A DNA stretch of 64,000 nt, taken from the NCBI RefSeq assembly GCF_030295405.1, contig NZ_AP027080.1:2852001-2916000 (forward strand). Direction: 5' to 3'. The translations under genes and the position numbers were made by a program. Positions 22,541 through 31,157 of the stretch are shown here, one piece after another (position 1 is the first letter of the stretch; every line of letters starts with the position of its first letter). The stretch is from Mesoterricola silvestris (lineage in GTDB: Bacteria; Acidobacteriota; Holophagae; Holophagales; Holophagaceae). The notes under the pieces were generated by a model. The model made no database searches. It was given only the letters and a program-made list of their open reading frames with translations, and was not told the DNA's origin.

Positions 22541-23530
22541 ATGGAATTCCGCCTGCTCCGATACTTCGTCGCCGTGGCCGAGGAGCTGAACGTGACCCGG
22601 GCGGCGGAACGGTTGCATACGTCGCAGCCGTCGCTGAGCCAGCAGATCCGGCAGCTCGAGGGGATCATCGGGGCGCCGCTGTTCCTTCGGGAGAAGCACC
22701 GGCTCACCCTCTCGGACACGGGACGCACCTTCCTTCCGGCGGCCCGGGACATCCTGGCCTCGGTGGCGGAGGCGCTGGCCCAGGCCCGGGCCAGCGCGCG
22801 GGACGAGGTGGGCACCCTGGCCCTGGGGATGATCATGGGGCCCGAGGGGCTGGTGCTGTCGAACCTGCTGCCCCGGCTCATGCGCACGGCCCCGGAGGTG
22901 CACCTGAAGCTCCGGACCATGACGGCCCCGGAGCAGATCCTGGCGCTCCAGAGGCGCGAGATCATGGCGGGGTTCACCCGCGGGCCCGTGGAGGGCGACG
23001 ATATCGCGGCGGAGATCTACACCCAGGAGCGGGTGGTGGCGGTGTTCCCCGACACCTGGCCCCTGGCGCGCCTGGAGCGGGTGCCGCTGGGGGCCCTCAC
23101 GGGCCTGCCCCTGGTGTCCATCTCGGAGACCATCGCCCCGGCGGTGGCCGCCCTCACGGGGCGCCTGGAGCGCCTGGGGGGGGTGGTCTTCACGAAGGGA
23201 CTCGTCACGGAGAGCTTGATGACGTCCATGAACGCCGTGGCCTCGGGACTGGGGTTCTGCTTCTTCTCGGAGTACGTGGGCGACGTGGTGCCCAAGGGCG
23301 TGGTGACGCGGCCCCTGGACCTGGATCCCGCGCCGACCCTGGATCTCCTTTTCGCGTACCGCAAGGACGCCCAGTCCGCGGCGCTCAGGAGCCTGGTGGA
23401 GGTGGTGCGGGAGAGCTCCCCCTACCGGCTCCAAGGAGGTGGGCCAGGTGGCGCCCCGCCGGCGGCGGCGGATCGCCCTCCGCGTCCAGGGTCAGCGCGG
23501 CCGACACGCACACCTCCACGTAGGGGTTGA
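22541..23530 (+). CDS. LysR-family transcriptional regulator
   Basis: DNA-binding regulator with a co-inducer-binding domain, 329 residues. The N-terminal winged helix is typical: FRLLRYFVAVAEELNVTRAA, then LHTSQPSLSQQIRQLE. The effector domain runs from about 90 to 295. The natural LysR end is near ESSPYRLQ. The last 33 residues are Pro/Gly/Arg-rich and lie antisense to the end of the next gene, so they may be a read-through extension. The target is unknown. It is not divergent from any metabolic gene, and repeats fill the upstream gap. Confidence 0.9.
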   Translation: MEFRLLRYFVAVAEELNVTRAAERLHTSQPSLSQQIRQLEGIIGAPLFLREKHRLTLSDTGRTFLPAARDILASVAEALAQARASARDEVGTLALGMIMGPEGLVLSNLLPRLMRTAPEVHLKLRTMTAPEQILALQRREIMAGFTRGPVEGDDIAAEIYTQERVVAVFPDTWPLARLERVPLGALTGLPLVSISETIAPAVAALTGRLERLGGVVFTKGLVTESLMTSMNAVASGLGFCFFSEYVGDVVPKGVVTRPLDLDPAPTLDLLFAYRKDAQSAALRSLVEVVRESSPYRLQGGGPGGAPPAAADRPPRPGSARPTRTPPRRG

Positions 23531-24044
23531 TGACGGCGGTGATGCGGGTGGCGAGGCCCCCGTCGCGGCAGGCCTCGGGGTCGCTGGCCACCAGCACCGC
23601 GCGGCAGATGGAGGGCCGGTCCCCGTAGACGCCGCAGGCGCCGTCCGGACCCAGGAAGACGCAGGAGGCCTCCTCCCGGGGCCTGCCGATGAAATCGGCG
23701 GGGGAGGTCCAGGGGCGCTGGGCTTCCAGGCGACGGGGATCGGGGCGGGGACCGGTTTCGGCCAGGAGCTCGGCCTCGTCCCGGGTGACCCCCACCCAGA
23801 GCCGGCAGCAATGCGAGCAGCCGCGGCCGCACCGCACCTGGCCGATCACGTCCGGCCTGAGGGCGGCGAACCGGGCCTGGGCCGCGTCCACGCGCCGGTG
23901 GACCTCCCGGGCCCTGCCGGCGCCCCGGGGGACCTCCCGCAGCTCCTGGACCTCCCGGGCCAGGGCGCGCAGCGCCTCCTCCCGGGCCCCCTGCCCCAGG
24001 CCGCCCAGGAAGTGATCGAAGGCTTTGGTCGTGCGGTAGTCCAT
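23385..24044 (-). CDS. YkgJ-family cysteine-cluster protein
   Basis: Putative Zn- or Fe-binding protein of 219 residues from the CxxxCxxCC (UPF0153/YkgJ) family, biochemical role unknown. The cluster is RCGRGCSHCC near residue 75, followed by CVFLGPDGACGVYGDRPSIC and a final cysteine in PYVEVCVSA, the usual eight-cysteine arrangement. A helical N-terminal region of 70 residues precedes it. The last 40 residues are low-complexity and overlap 146 bases of the LysR gene on the opposite strand. The start at 24044 is 65 bases from the divergent response-regulator gene. Confidence 0.85.
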   Translation of the reverse strand: MDYRTTKAFDHFLGGLGQGAREEALRALAREVQELREVPRGAGRAREVHRRVDAAQARFAALRPDVIGQVRCGRGCSHCCRLWVGVTRDEAELLAETGPRPDPRRLEAQRPWTSPADFIGRPREEASCVFLGPDGACGVYGDRPSICRAVLVASDPEACRDGGLATRITAVINPYVEVCVSAALTLDAEGDPPPPAGRHLAHLLGAGRGSSPAPPPPGS

Positions 24045-24109
24045 GGACCCTGATGGTCCCAGCCGGGGGCGGATTCGTCCACCGGAGGAAACTGCTATAG
24101 AATTCGCCC

Positions 24110-24499
24110 ATGACCAAAGTGCTGGTGATCGACGACAGCGCCTTCTTCCGGAAGGTGCTGCGGGGCTTCCTGGAGGAGGACGGCTTCCAGGTGGACGATT
24201 TCGAGCCCCTCTCCGCCCTGGAGGTGCTGGAGCGGGCCAGGGCCTTCCTGCCCGACCTGGTGGTCACGGACTACACCATGCCCTACGTGGACGGCCTGGC
24301 GGTGCTCCGCATGATCCGGCGCCACGGGCCCTCCCTGCCGGTGGTGGTGCTCACCGCGTACCGGGACCCCCAGCGGGAGGCCCGGCTCCGGGAGCACGCC
24401 CCGGTGTGGGTGCTCCACAAGCCCATGAAGGGCGAGGACATCGTCAAGGCCGTGAAGGGGATCGTGGCGGGGCCGGCTCCCGGTCCAGCACCAGCCTGA
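24110..24499 (+). CDS. Single-domain response regulator (CheY-like)
   Basis: A stand-alone receiver domain, 129 residues, with the acidic pocket Asp8/Asp9, phosphorylation site Asp54 (VVTDYTMP), Thr82 (LTAY) and Lys104 (HKPMKG). No output domain; a Gly/Pro/Ala tail ends it. The last 56 bases are antisense to the end of the nitric oxide reductase gene. No kinase is adjacent. The window contains a propeller kinase at 31.2 kb and a hybrid kinase at 39.4 kb that might phosphorylate it, but nothing links them directly. Confidence 0.92.
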   Translation: MTKVLVIDDSAFFRKVLRGFLEEDGFQVDDFEPLSALEVLERARAFLPDLVVTDYTMPYVDGLAVLRMIRRHGPSLPVVVLTAYRDPQREARLREHAPVWVLHKPMKGEDIVKAVKGIVAGPAPGPAPA

Positions 24500-26729
24500 G
24501 GGTGGCCCAGGCCAGGGGCAGCGCGCCGGCCAGCAGGAAGGTCATGTCCGCGACGATGCGGATCCATTCCAGGGTGTGGTACGTGCCCGACATGAGGTAG
24601 GTGAGCCTGCGGGCGTGCCAGTACCCGTTGGCCAGGGCGTCCCAGAGCTGCAGCACCCCGGCGGGGAACAGATCCAGGAGGATCATGAGGGCCAGGCCGA
24701 TGTTCAGCCCCCAGAACCCCGCCCGGATGAGCCCCTCCACCCGCGCCCAGGCCCGGTCCGAGCGGAGGGAGCGCAGGCAGAAGAACACCACCGCCAGGGC
24801 CAGCATGCCGAAGACGCCGAACATGGCCGCGTGGCCGTGGTTGGGCGTGAGGGTGGTGCCCACCTCGAAGTAGGACACGATGGGCAGGTTGATGAGGAAC
24901 CCGAAGACCCCCGCCCCCACGAAGTTCCACACCCCCACGGCGATGAGGAAGCGGATGGGCCACACGTGCCGGGACCCCAGGGGCAGGTCGCAGTCGTCGC
25001 AGACCTTGTCCTGGAGCCGGATGAAGTCCCAGGCGTCCAGGGTGAGCAGGGTGAGGGGCACCACCTCCAGGGCGGAAAAGCACGCGGCGAGGCCCATGTT
25101 CAGGGTGCCCTGGCCCGTGAAATACCAGTGGTGCCCGGTGCCCACGATGCCCCCCACCAGGTAGAGGATGCCGTCCAGGTACACCAGCCGCGTGGCGGCC
25201 AGCTCCTTGATGAGCCCCATCTGCACGAACATCACGGCCACCATCACCGTGGCGAACAGCTCGAAGAAGCCCTCCACCCACAGGTGGATGATCCAGAACC
25301 GCCAGTTGTCGATGACGGCGAAATTCGTGTGGGGCCCGTAGAAGAGCGCCGGCACGTAGAAGAGGGGGATGGCCACCGCCGCCACCAGGAAGAGGCTGGG
25401 CAGCTCCCCCTTGCCCCGGCCCATGGCGGGCCGCAGGGCCCGGAACATGAGCCACAGCCAGAAGACGAGTCCCACGGCCAGGAGCACCTGCCAGAAGCGC
25501 CCCAGGTCCAGGTACTCGCTGCCCTGGTGCCCGAACCAGAACCAGAGGCTCCCCAGGCGGTCGTTGATCCCCAGGTACTCCCCGCCCAGGCTCCCGAAGA
25601 CCACCAGGGCCAGGGCCCCCAGCAGCACCAGCACGCCCGCGTTCTGCCCCCGGGGCTCGGCGCCGCCCACCAGGGGCGCCAGGAAGAGGCCCCCGGCCAC
25701 CCAGGAGGTGGCGATCCAGAAGATGGCGATCTGCAGGTGCCAGGTGCGGGCGAGGTTGTAGGGCAGGAACCGGGCCAGGTCGAAGCCGTAGAAGGCCCCG
25801 GGCTCCACCCGGTAGTGGGCCAGGGCGCCGCCCAGGGCCGCCTGGGCCAGGAAGAGCAGCATCACCACCAGGAAGTAGAGGCCCAGGGACCGCTGGCTGG
25901 CGGTGGGGGTCCAGCCCTGCAGCGCCCCCGCGGACCCGCGGTGGCTGCCGACGCCGCCGCCCCAGCCCAGGTAGTCGAACTTCCCGAAGACGAAAAGGAT
26001 CAGCCCGAGGCCTCCCAGGAGGGTCACGAGGCTCATGGCGCTCCACAGGTAGGCGGAGCTGGTGGGCAGGTTGCCCACGAGCGGCTCGTAGGGCCAGTTG
26101 TTGGTGTAGGAGTAGTCGGTGCCGGGGCGGGTGGCCACGGTGGCCCAGGCCGCCCAGGCGAAGAAGTCGTTGAGCCGGCGCAGTTCCCCGTCGCTGCGGA
26201 TGTAGCCCGCGGGCAGGCCCGGGGCCGGGTCCAGGCCCGAGAAGTAGTCCCGCCACTCCCCGGCCTGGACCTCGTGGGCCCGGGCCTCCGGGGCGGTGAA
26301 CACCAGGGTGCCCCCGGCGTAGCGGTTCTCCTTGAGCATGAGCTTGAGCCGCTCCCCCAGCCCCGGCGCCGCGTCCGCGGGCACCTGGGCGTAGGGCGTG
26401 CCGAAGCGCTCCTGGGCCAGGGTGTCCCGGCCGATCTCGGCGAGGCGGTGCAGGTACTCGGCCGAGTAGTCAGGCCCCAGGTAGGCCCCGTGGCCCCAGA
26501 GGGTCCCGTGCTCCATGAGCCCGTACTTGAAGAACACCCCCTGCCCTTCCCGGATGTCGTCGCCCGTGAAGAGCACCCGGCCCGCGGTGTCCACCACCCG
26601 GTCCGGAATGGGCGGGGCCCCCGCGTAGGTCTTGACGGTGACCAGGCTCAGCAGGCTGAAGCCCGCGATCATCACCAGGAGGACGGCGATCCTCCACCAC
26701 GGGGACAGCGGCTTGGCTTCCTCGGACAC
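24444..26729 (-). CDS. norB: Quinol-dependent nitric oxide reductase (qNOR)
   Basis: Membrane enzyme reducing two NO to N2O with electrons from quinol; 761 residues, the single-chain length. An N-terminal membrane helix is followed by a periplasmic cytochrome-c-like domain lacking a CxxCH haem site (GQGVFFKYG, HGAYLGPDY), as in qNOR. A 12-helix NorB core follows, with haem/non-haem iron ligands in ARTWHLQIAIFW, IIHLWVEGFFE, GTGHHWYF and NHGHAAMFG. GTG at 26729 is chosen because GGAGG lies 5 bases upstream. Upstream-frame residues would extend into the promoter. It sits 105 bases after xdhC. Likely role: NO detoxification or partial denitrification. Confidence 0.94.
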   Translation of the reverse strand: MSEEAKPLSPWWRIAVLLVMIAGFSLLSLVTVKTYAGAPPIPDRVVDTAGRVLFTGDDIREGQGVFFKYGLMEHGTLWGHGAYLGPDYSAEYLHRLAEIGRDTLAQERFGTPYAQVPADAAPGLGERLKLMLKENRYAGGTLVFTAPEARAHEVQAGEWRDYFSGLDPAPGLPAGYIRSDGELRRLNDFFAWAAWATVATRPGTDYSYTNNWPYEPLVGNLPTSSAYLWSAMSLVTLLGGLGLILFVFGKFDYLGWGGGVGSHRGSAGALQGWTPTASQRSLGLYFLVVMLLFLAQAALGGALAHYRVEPGAFYGFDLARFLPYNLARTWHLQIAIFWIATSWVAGGLFLAPLVGGAEPRGQNAGVLVLLGALALVVFGSLGGEYLGINDRLGSLWFWFGHQGSEYLDLGRFWQVLLAVGLVFWLWLMFRALRPAMGRGKGELPSLFLVAAVAIPLFYVPALFYGPHTNFAVIDNWRFWIIHLWVEGFFELFATVMVAVMFVQMGLIKELAATRLVYLDGILYLVGGIVGTGHHWYFTGQGTLNMGLAACFSALEVVPLTLLTLDAWDFIRLQDKVCDDCDLPLGSRHVWPIRFLIAVGVWNFVGAGVFGFLINLPIVSYFEVGTTLTPNHGHAAMFGVFGMLALAVVFFCLRSLRSDRAWARVEGLIRAGFWGLNIGLALMILLDLFPAGVLQLWDALANGYWHARRLTYLMSGTYHTLEWIRIVADMTFLLAGALPLAWATLRLVLDREPAPPRSPSRP

Positions 26730-26812
26730 GGGCACCTCCGGAGGTCGGGAAATCCCTTGGGATCCCAGGCGTCCGACTATACGACCTGTGCGAATGAGAC
26801 GCAACCACCGTA

Positions 26813-26826
26813 TTTGTGCAAATCAA
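26813..26826 (-). promoter_or_regulatory. FNR/DNR-like dyad upstream of nitric oxide reductase
   Basis: TTTGT-GCAA-ATCAA: one half matches the FNR/DNR half-site ATCAA exactly, the other matches three of five bases. Read on the minus strand, a TATAGT -10-like hexamer lies at 26776-26781, about 41 bases away, further than in a standard class II promoter. NO- or oxygen-responsive control of qNOR by this protein family is well known. Here it is only suggested. Confidence 0.3.
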
Positions 26827-26834
26827 CGTTCCGG

Positions 26835-27314
26835 CTATTCCGCGGCCTTCTCCGCCTCCCGGAGGGCCCTTTCGGCCGCGTCGATGATCTTCTGGTAGCC
26901 GGTGCAGCGGCACAGGTGGCCCGAGAGTTCCCGGCGCACCTCGTCGTGGGTGAAGGACCGGCCGCTCTCCACCATGGCCGTGGTGCTGAGCACCAGGCCG
27001 GGGGTGCAGAACCCGCACTGGATGGCGCCCTCCTCCACGAAGGCCTCCTGCACCGGGGACAGGTGGCCGTCCCGGGCGATGCCTTCGATGGTGGTGACGG
27101 TCTTGCCGTCGGCCCAGGCGGCGAGGTAGATGCAGGAGTTCACGGGGGTGCCGTCGATGAGGACGGTGCAGGCGCCGCATTCGCCCACGGAGCAGCCCTG
27201 CTTGACCCCGGTGAACTGCAGCCGGTCCCGCAGGACGTCCAGGAGGGATTCGCGGATATCGATCTCGATGCGGTAGGGCCGGCCGTTGACGGTCAGGGCG
27301 ATCTTCTTCTGCAC
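26835..27314 (-). CDS. xdhC: Xanthine dehydrogenase-type 2Fe-2S subunit
   Basis: Iron-sulfur subunit of a molybdopterin hydroxylase, 159 residues, passing electrons from the molybdenum centre to FAD. Both clusters' ligands are visible: plant-type C41, C46, C49 and C61 (GCSVGECGACTVLIDG) and C-terminal C100, C103, C135 and C137 (QCGFCTPG, HLCRCTGYQ). GTG at 27314 with GGAG 5 bases upstream gives the family length. Earlier GTG codons would overlap the xdhB end. It is the third gene in an A-B-C order like E. coli xdhABC. Confidence 0.92.
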   Translation of the reverse strand: MQKKIALTVNGRPYRIEIDIRESLLDVLRDRLQFTGVKQGCSVGECGACTVLIDGTPVNSCIYLAAWADGKTVTTIEGIARDGHLSPVQEAFVEEGAIQCGFCTPGLVLSTTAMVESGRSFTHDEVRRELSGHLCRCTGYQKIIDAAERALREAEKAAE

Positions 27315-27333
27315 GGCCACTCCGGCGGAATTC

Positions 27334-28215
27334 CTAGTCAGCACAGCAACCTCCCCCACGCTTCACGGCCTCGGCCACGGCCCGCTGGGCCAGAACTTCG
27401 ATGAGATGCTCCCGGTAGTCCTTGGAGGCGCGCCAGGAGGTGCGGGCCCTGGCGGGCTTCACGGCGAGGCGCGCGATCTCCTGCACCACCTCCAGGGTGA
27501 CCTCCTTCCCCTTGGCGTAGGCCTCGGCCTCGAAGCACCGGATGGGCACCGGCGCCGCGACCCCCAGGCCGATGCGCAGGTCCGCGAAGCGGTCCTCCCG
27601 CACCTTGCAGACGGCGGCCACGCCCAGGGTGGCGATGTCCATGGCCTTGCGCATGGCGTACTTGATGTAGTGGCCGCCCATGCCCTCGTAGCCCTCCCGC
27701 GGGATGAGGATGGCGGTGAGGAGCTCGCCGGGGCGCAGGTTCACCTTGCCGGGGCCGGCGTAGAAGTCGCCCATGGGGATGATGCGCTCGTCCGTTGCGG
27801 TCTCCAGCTTCAGCAGCGCGTCCAGGGCGAACAGCGTCGAGGCGCTGTCGGCGGACACGGCGCCGTTGCAGATGTTGCCGCCGATGGTGGCCACGTTGCG
27901 CACCTGGGGGCCGCCCATGGACACCGCGGCCTCGCACAGGATGGGCACGCGCTCGCGGATCAGTCCGTTCCGGAAGATCGTCGTGAAGGGGGCCATGGCC
28001 CCCACCGAGATCGTCCCGTCGCCCAGCATGGCGATCTCCTCCAGGCCGTGGAGGTTCTTGAGGCTCAGGAGGCCCGAGCCCGCGAGGCTGCCGTGCTGGA
28101 GGCGGATGAGCACGTCGGTGCCGCCCGCGATGACCTTGAGGTCCGGGTTCGCGGCGAGGACCGCCTTGGCCTCCTCCAGCGTCCCGGGTTCGTGGAGTTC
28201 GCAGATGTCAAACAT
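27334..28215 (-). CDS. xdhB: Xanthine dehydrogenase-type FAD subunit
   Basis: FAD-binding subunit, 293 residues, the same length and motif order as E. coli XdhB. It has MFDICELHEPGTLEEAKAVL, then KVIAGGTDVLI for the flavin pyrophosphate, GPQVRNVATIGGNICNGAVS for the second flavin loop, and SWRASKDYREHLI near the end. Its ATG overlaps the xdhA stop by 8 bases and its stop is 19 bases before xdhC. The enzyme complex would be cytoplasmic. Purine hydroxylation is the likely activity by resemblance, though other heterocycles or aldehydes are possible. Confidence 0.92.
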   Translation of the reverse strand: MFDICELHEPGTLEEAKAVLAANPDLKVIAGGTDVLIRLQHGSLAGSGLLSLKNLHGLEEIAMLGDGTISVGAMAPFTTIFRNGLIRERVPILCEAAVSMGGPQVRNVATIGGNICNGAVSADSASTLFALDALLKLETATDERIIPMGDFYAGPGKVNLRPGELLTAILIPREGYEGMGGHYIKYAMRKAMDIATLGVAAVCKVREDRFADLRIGLGVAAPVPIRCFEAEAYAKGKEVTLEVVQEIARLAVKPARARTSWRASKDYREHLIEVLAQRAVAEAVKRGGGCCAD

Positions 28216-30523
28216 GTTCGGTGCTCCTCTGAGCCAGCAGCCCCGCTTCCCGGAACTTCTCGAAAACCACCTGCGGGTAGAGGGGGATCTTGTGGAAGGC
28301 CACGCCCGTGGCGTCGAGCACCGCGTTGCGCACGGCCGGGGCGGGGGAGATGACGGGGCACTCGCCCAGCGACTTGGAGCCGAAGGAGCCCGCGGCCTCG
28401 AAGGTCTCCACGAAGGCCGCGTTGATCTTCGGGGTGTCCAGGATGGTGGGCAGCTTGTAGTCCAGGAGGTTGTTGTTGAGGGTCTTGCCGGTCTGGGGAT
28501 CGAAGAGCATCTGCTCCAGGAGGGCGGCGCCCAGGGCCATGCTCACGCCGCCGTGCACCTGGCCCTCGGCGAGCCGGGGATTGATGATCGTGCCGGAGTC
28601 GTGGACGTTCCAGAGCTCGGCCACCTCCACCTTGCCGGTCTCCACGTCCACCTCCACTTCCACGAAGGTGGCGCCGTAGGACATGGCGTTGATGCGCACG
28701 TTGGCGGAGGTGTCGCTGGTGATGGGGGCGGCCAGGAGGCGGTCGTAGAAGGCGTCCATGGCCACGTCCTCCAGGGTGCACACCACGCGGCCCAGGGCCG
28801 TCTCGACGATCCTGCGGTCCCGGATGTCCATTTCGTCCTTGGCCAGGCCCGTGCGCCGCGCCGCCACCTCCAGCACCTTGTCCCGCACCTCCAGGGCCGC
28901 CTTGCGCACGGCGATGCCGGTGACGAAGGTCTGCCGGGAGGCGTAGGCGCCGGAATCGTAGGGGGTGATGTCCGTGTCCTGGCTGGTCACCACGTGCACC
29001 ATGTCCATGGGCAGCCCCAGCACTTCGGCGGTGATCTGGGCGAAGACGGTGTCGCTGCCCTGGCCGATCTCCGTGGCCCCCACCTGCAGGGCGACGGAGC
29101 CGTCCTGGTTCATGACGATGCGGGCGCCGGCCAGTTCCAGGGCCACGGGATGGGTGCCCGAGGCGTAGGCGAACAGCGCCATGCCCAGGCCGCGGCGCCT
29201 GGGCCCCGTCTGGCCGAGGTGGGCCTTGCGCTTCTCGTCCCACTTGATGAGTTCCATCCCCTTCTCGATGCACTGGGGGATGCCGAAGGAACGCACCACG
29301 TTCTTCGTGAGGGGGTCCTGGTGGCCCACCTTGATGAGGTTCTTCCGGCGCAGCTCCACCGGGTCCAGGTCCAGGCGGCGGGCGATGTCGTCCAGGTGGC
29401 TTTCCAGGGCGAAAAAGATCTGGGGCGTGCCGTAGCCGCGCATCGCGCCGGCCACGGGCAGGTTGGTGTAGACGGTCCTGGGCTCGTATTTCACGGCGCG
29501 GAAGTCATAGAGGGGCCGGAACTTCCCCCCCGCCGACATGGCGATGGAGTGGCCGTGGCTGGCGTAGGCGCCGGTGTTGCTCAGCACCTGCACGTGGATG
29601 CCCCGGAGCGTGCCGTCCGCGGCGACGGCGGTCTTCATATGGAGCTTCATGCCGTGGCGGGTGCGGGTGTCGATGAAGACCTCCTCGCGGGTCATGCAGT
29701 ACCGCACGGGGCGCCCGCCCGCGGCCAGGGTCATGGCGGCGGTCAGGGGTTCCACCACCACATCCTGCTTGTTGCCGAAGCCGCCGCCCACGAAGGGCTT
29801 GACGACCTTCACGCGGCCCCACTGCAGGCCCAGGGCCTGGGCCACGATGCGCCGCACGATGTGCGGGATCTGGGTGGAGGAGTTGACCACCACGCGGCCG
29901 TCGGTGTCCACGTAGGCGAAGGCGCTCATGCTCTCGATGTGGCAGTGCTGCACGACGCTGGTCTCGTAGTCGCCTTCGATGACGTGGTCGGCGCCCCGGA
30001 ATTCGGCCTCCACGTCGCCGAACTGCACGCCGAAGGAGCTCACGATGTTGCCCGGGCGGTTCTCGTGCAGGAGGGGCGCCCCCTCCTTCAGGGCGTCCTC
30101 GGCCGTGAGCACGTGGGGCAGCACCTCGTACTCGATCCCGATGAGGTGCAGCGCCTTCTCGGCGGTGAGCAGGTCCTCGGCCACCACGGCGGCCACGGCG
30201 TCGCCCACGAAGCGCGCCTTGTCCGTGAGGATCAGCCGGTCCTCCACGTCCCGGTGCCCCGGATCCAGCGACCAGGGATGCCCGGCCGTGGCGAACTTGA
30301 TCTTAGGGAGATCCTGCGCCGTGAACACCGCCACCACCCCCGGCAGGGCCCGGGCCCGGGACAGGTCCACCGACACGACCCGTGCATGGGCGTGGGGACT
30401 GCGCAGCACCTTGCCCACGAGCATGTCGCGCTCGAAGAAGTCATCGGTGTACTTGGCCTTCCCCGTCACCTTGGCCACGGCGTCTAGCCTCTGGACGCTC
30501 TTGCCCACGATGTTGTGGTCCAT
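28208..30523 (-). CDS. xdhA: Xanthine dehydrogenase-type molybdopterin subunit
   Basis: Large molybdenum-cofactor subunit, 771 residues. In order: an N-terminal a/b-hammerhead domain (DAVAKVTGKAKYTDDF), then cofactor-binding segments PFVGGGFGNKQD, AGAMRGYGTPQ and GATEIGQGSDTVF, LAEGQVHGGVSMALG, and the active-site Glu in GSFGSKSLGECP. Long stretches read like E. coli XdhA. The start ATG at 30523 has AGAGGTG just upstream. It opens the xdhABC operon, whose promoter region is bordered by an inverted pair of C repeats. No cofactor-insertion chaperone gene is adjacent. Confidence 0.94.
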   Translation of the reverse strand: MDHNIVGKSVQRLDAVAKVTGKAKYTDDFFERDMLVGKVLRSPHAHARVVSVDLSRARALPGVVAVFTAQDLPKIKFATAGHPWSLDPGHRDVEDRLILTDKARFVGDAVAAVVAEDLLTAEKALHLIGIEYEVLPHVLTAEDALKEGAPLLHENRPGNIVSSFGVQFGDVEAEFRGADHVIEGDYETSVVQHCHIESMSAFAYVDTDGRVVVNSSTQIPHIVRRIVAQALGLQWGRVKVVKPFVGGGFGNKQDVVVEPLTAAMTLAAGGRPVRYCMTREEVFIDTRTRHGMKLHMKTAVAADGTLRGIHVQVLSNTGAYASHGHSIAMSAGGKFRPLYDFRAVKYEPRTVYTNLPVAGAMRGYGTPQIFFALESHLDDIARRLDLDPVELRRKNLIKVGHQDPLTKNVVRSFGIPQCIEKGMELIKWDEKRKAHLGQTGPRRRGLGMALFAYASGTHPVALELAGARIVMNQDGSVALQVGATEIGQGSDTVFAQITAEVLGLPMDMVHVVTSQDTDITPYDSGAYASRQTFVTGIAVRKAALEVRDKVLEVAARRTGLAKDEMDIRDRRIVETALGRVVCTLEDVAMDAFYDRLLAAPITSDTSANVRINAMSYGATFVEVEVDVETGKVEVAELWNVHDSGTIINPRLAEGQVHGGVSMALGAALLEQMLFDPQTGKTLNNNLLDYKLPTILDTPKINAAFVETFEAAGSFGSKSLGECPVISPAPAVRNAVLDATGVAFHKIPLYPQVVFEKFREAGLLAQRSTEHV

Positions 30524-30684
30524 TCGACACCTCTTGGGAACCGGAAGTCCCCGGATTGCTGGAAGTACAAAGTATGGAAGCACCCGCACCCTGATTCAAT
30601 TTTTAATCAAGACAATCAATTTTTTTCACCGAGACTGAGACTGCTTCCGGACGGGGTGGGGGGGCACGTGTTCCGGACTTTCGC

Positions 30685-30774
30685 CAGGGATCCGCTGACG
30701 CAGACAAGCTGCGTCAGCGAAAGGCTCGCGACGGGGGGTTAGGGTGAAGTGTTGGCACGCTTCGGCTTCGATGG
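30685..30774 (+). repeat. Dispersed repeat family C, copy 2 (left arm of inverted pair)
   Basis: Starts CAGGGATCCGCTGACGCAG. It contains a perfect 11-bp hairpin CGCTGACGCAG / CTGCGTCAGCG (30693-30719), then GCTCGCGAC, a G-run, GAAGTGTTGGCACGCT and CGGCTTCGAT. It matches the reverse complement of 31066-31157 at roughly nine bases in ten, and copy 1 at 985-1105 more loosely. Confidence 0.85.
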
Positions 30775-31065
30775 ACCGTGAGGGGCTGGTGGGGGGCTGG
30801 GCTCCCCGGTAGGGCCTATTCCTCAGCGGCACGCTTCAAGTGGTCCGCCATGGAAGAGGTCCTGCGCCGACGTTGATCGGTCTTCACCTCTCGCAAGCTC
30901 CTGGAAACTCCACGCTCCATTTGCCTGCAATACCTGATTCCATGTGGCTCTCGCATAAGGTGATCAGCGTCGGCGCAAACCGGCCACCCTCCCGGAAGAC
31001 TTGAAGCGGATCGCTGAAGCATAGGCCCATCCGGAAGGCCCCGTCCCCCGCACGCGCCCCATCGT

Positions 31066-31157
31066 CCAATCGAAGCCGGAGCGTGCCAACACTTCCGCCT
31101 AACCCCCTGTCGCGAGCTTTTCTCTGACGCAGCTTGCCTGCGTCAGCGGATCCCTGA
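31066..31157 (-). repeat. Dispersed repeat family C, copy 3 (right arm of inverted pair)
   Basis: Reverse complement of copy 2, with its own 9-bp hairpin CTGACGCAG / CTGCGTCAG (31125-31147). With copy 2 it frames 30775-31065. The pair could form a cruciform or a 90-base RNA stem, or be the ends of a small non-autonomous element. No clear target-site duplication was seen at the outer edges. Confidence 0.85.

Noticed and set aside
24576-27404. 942-codon plus-strand frame opposite qNOR
   Set aside because: Composition is Gly/Val/His/Pro-biased without hydrophobic periodicity or motifs. The opposite frame is an unmistakable qNOR.
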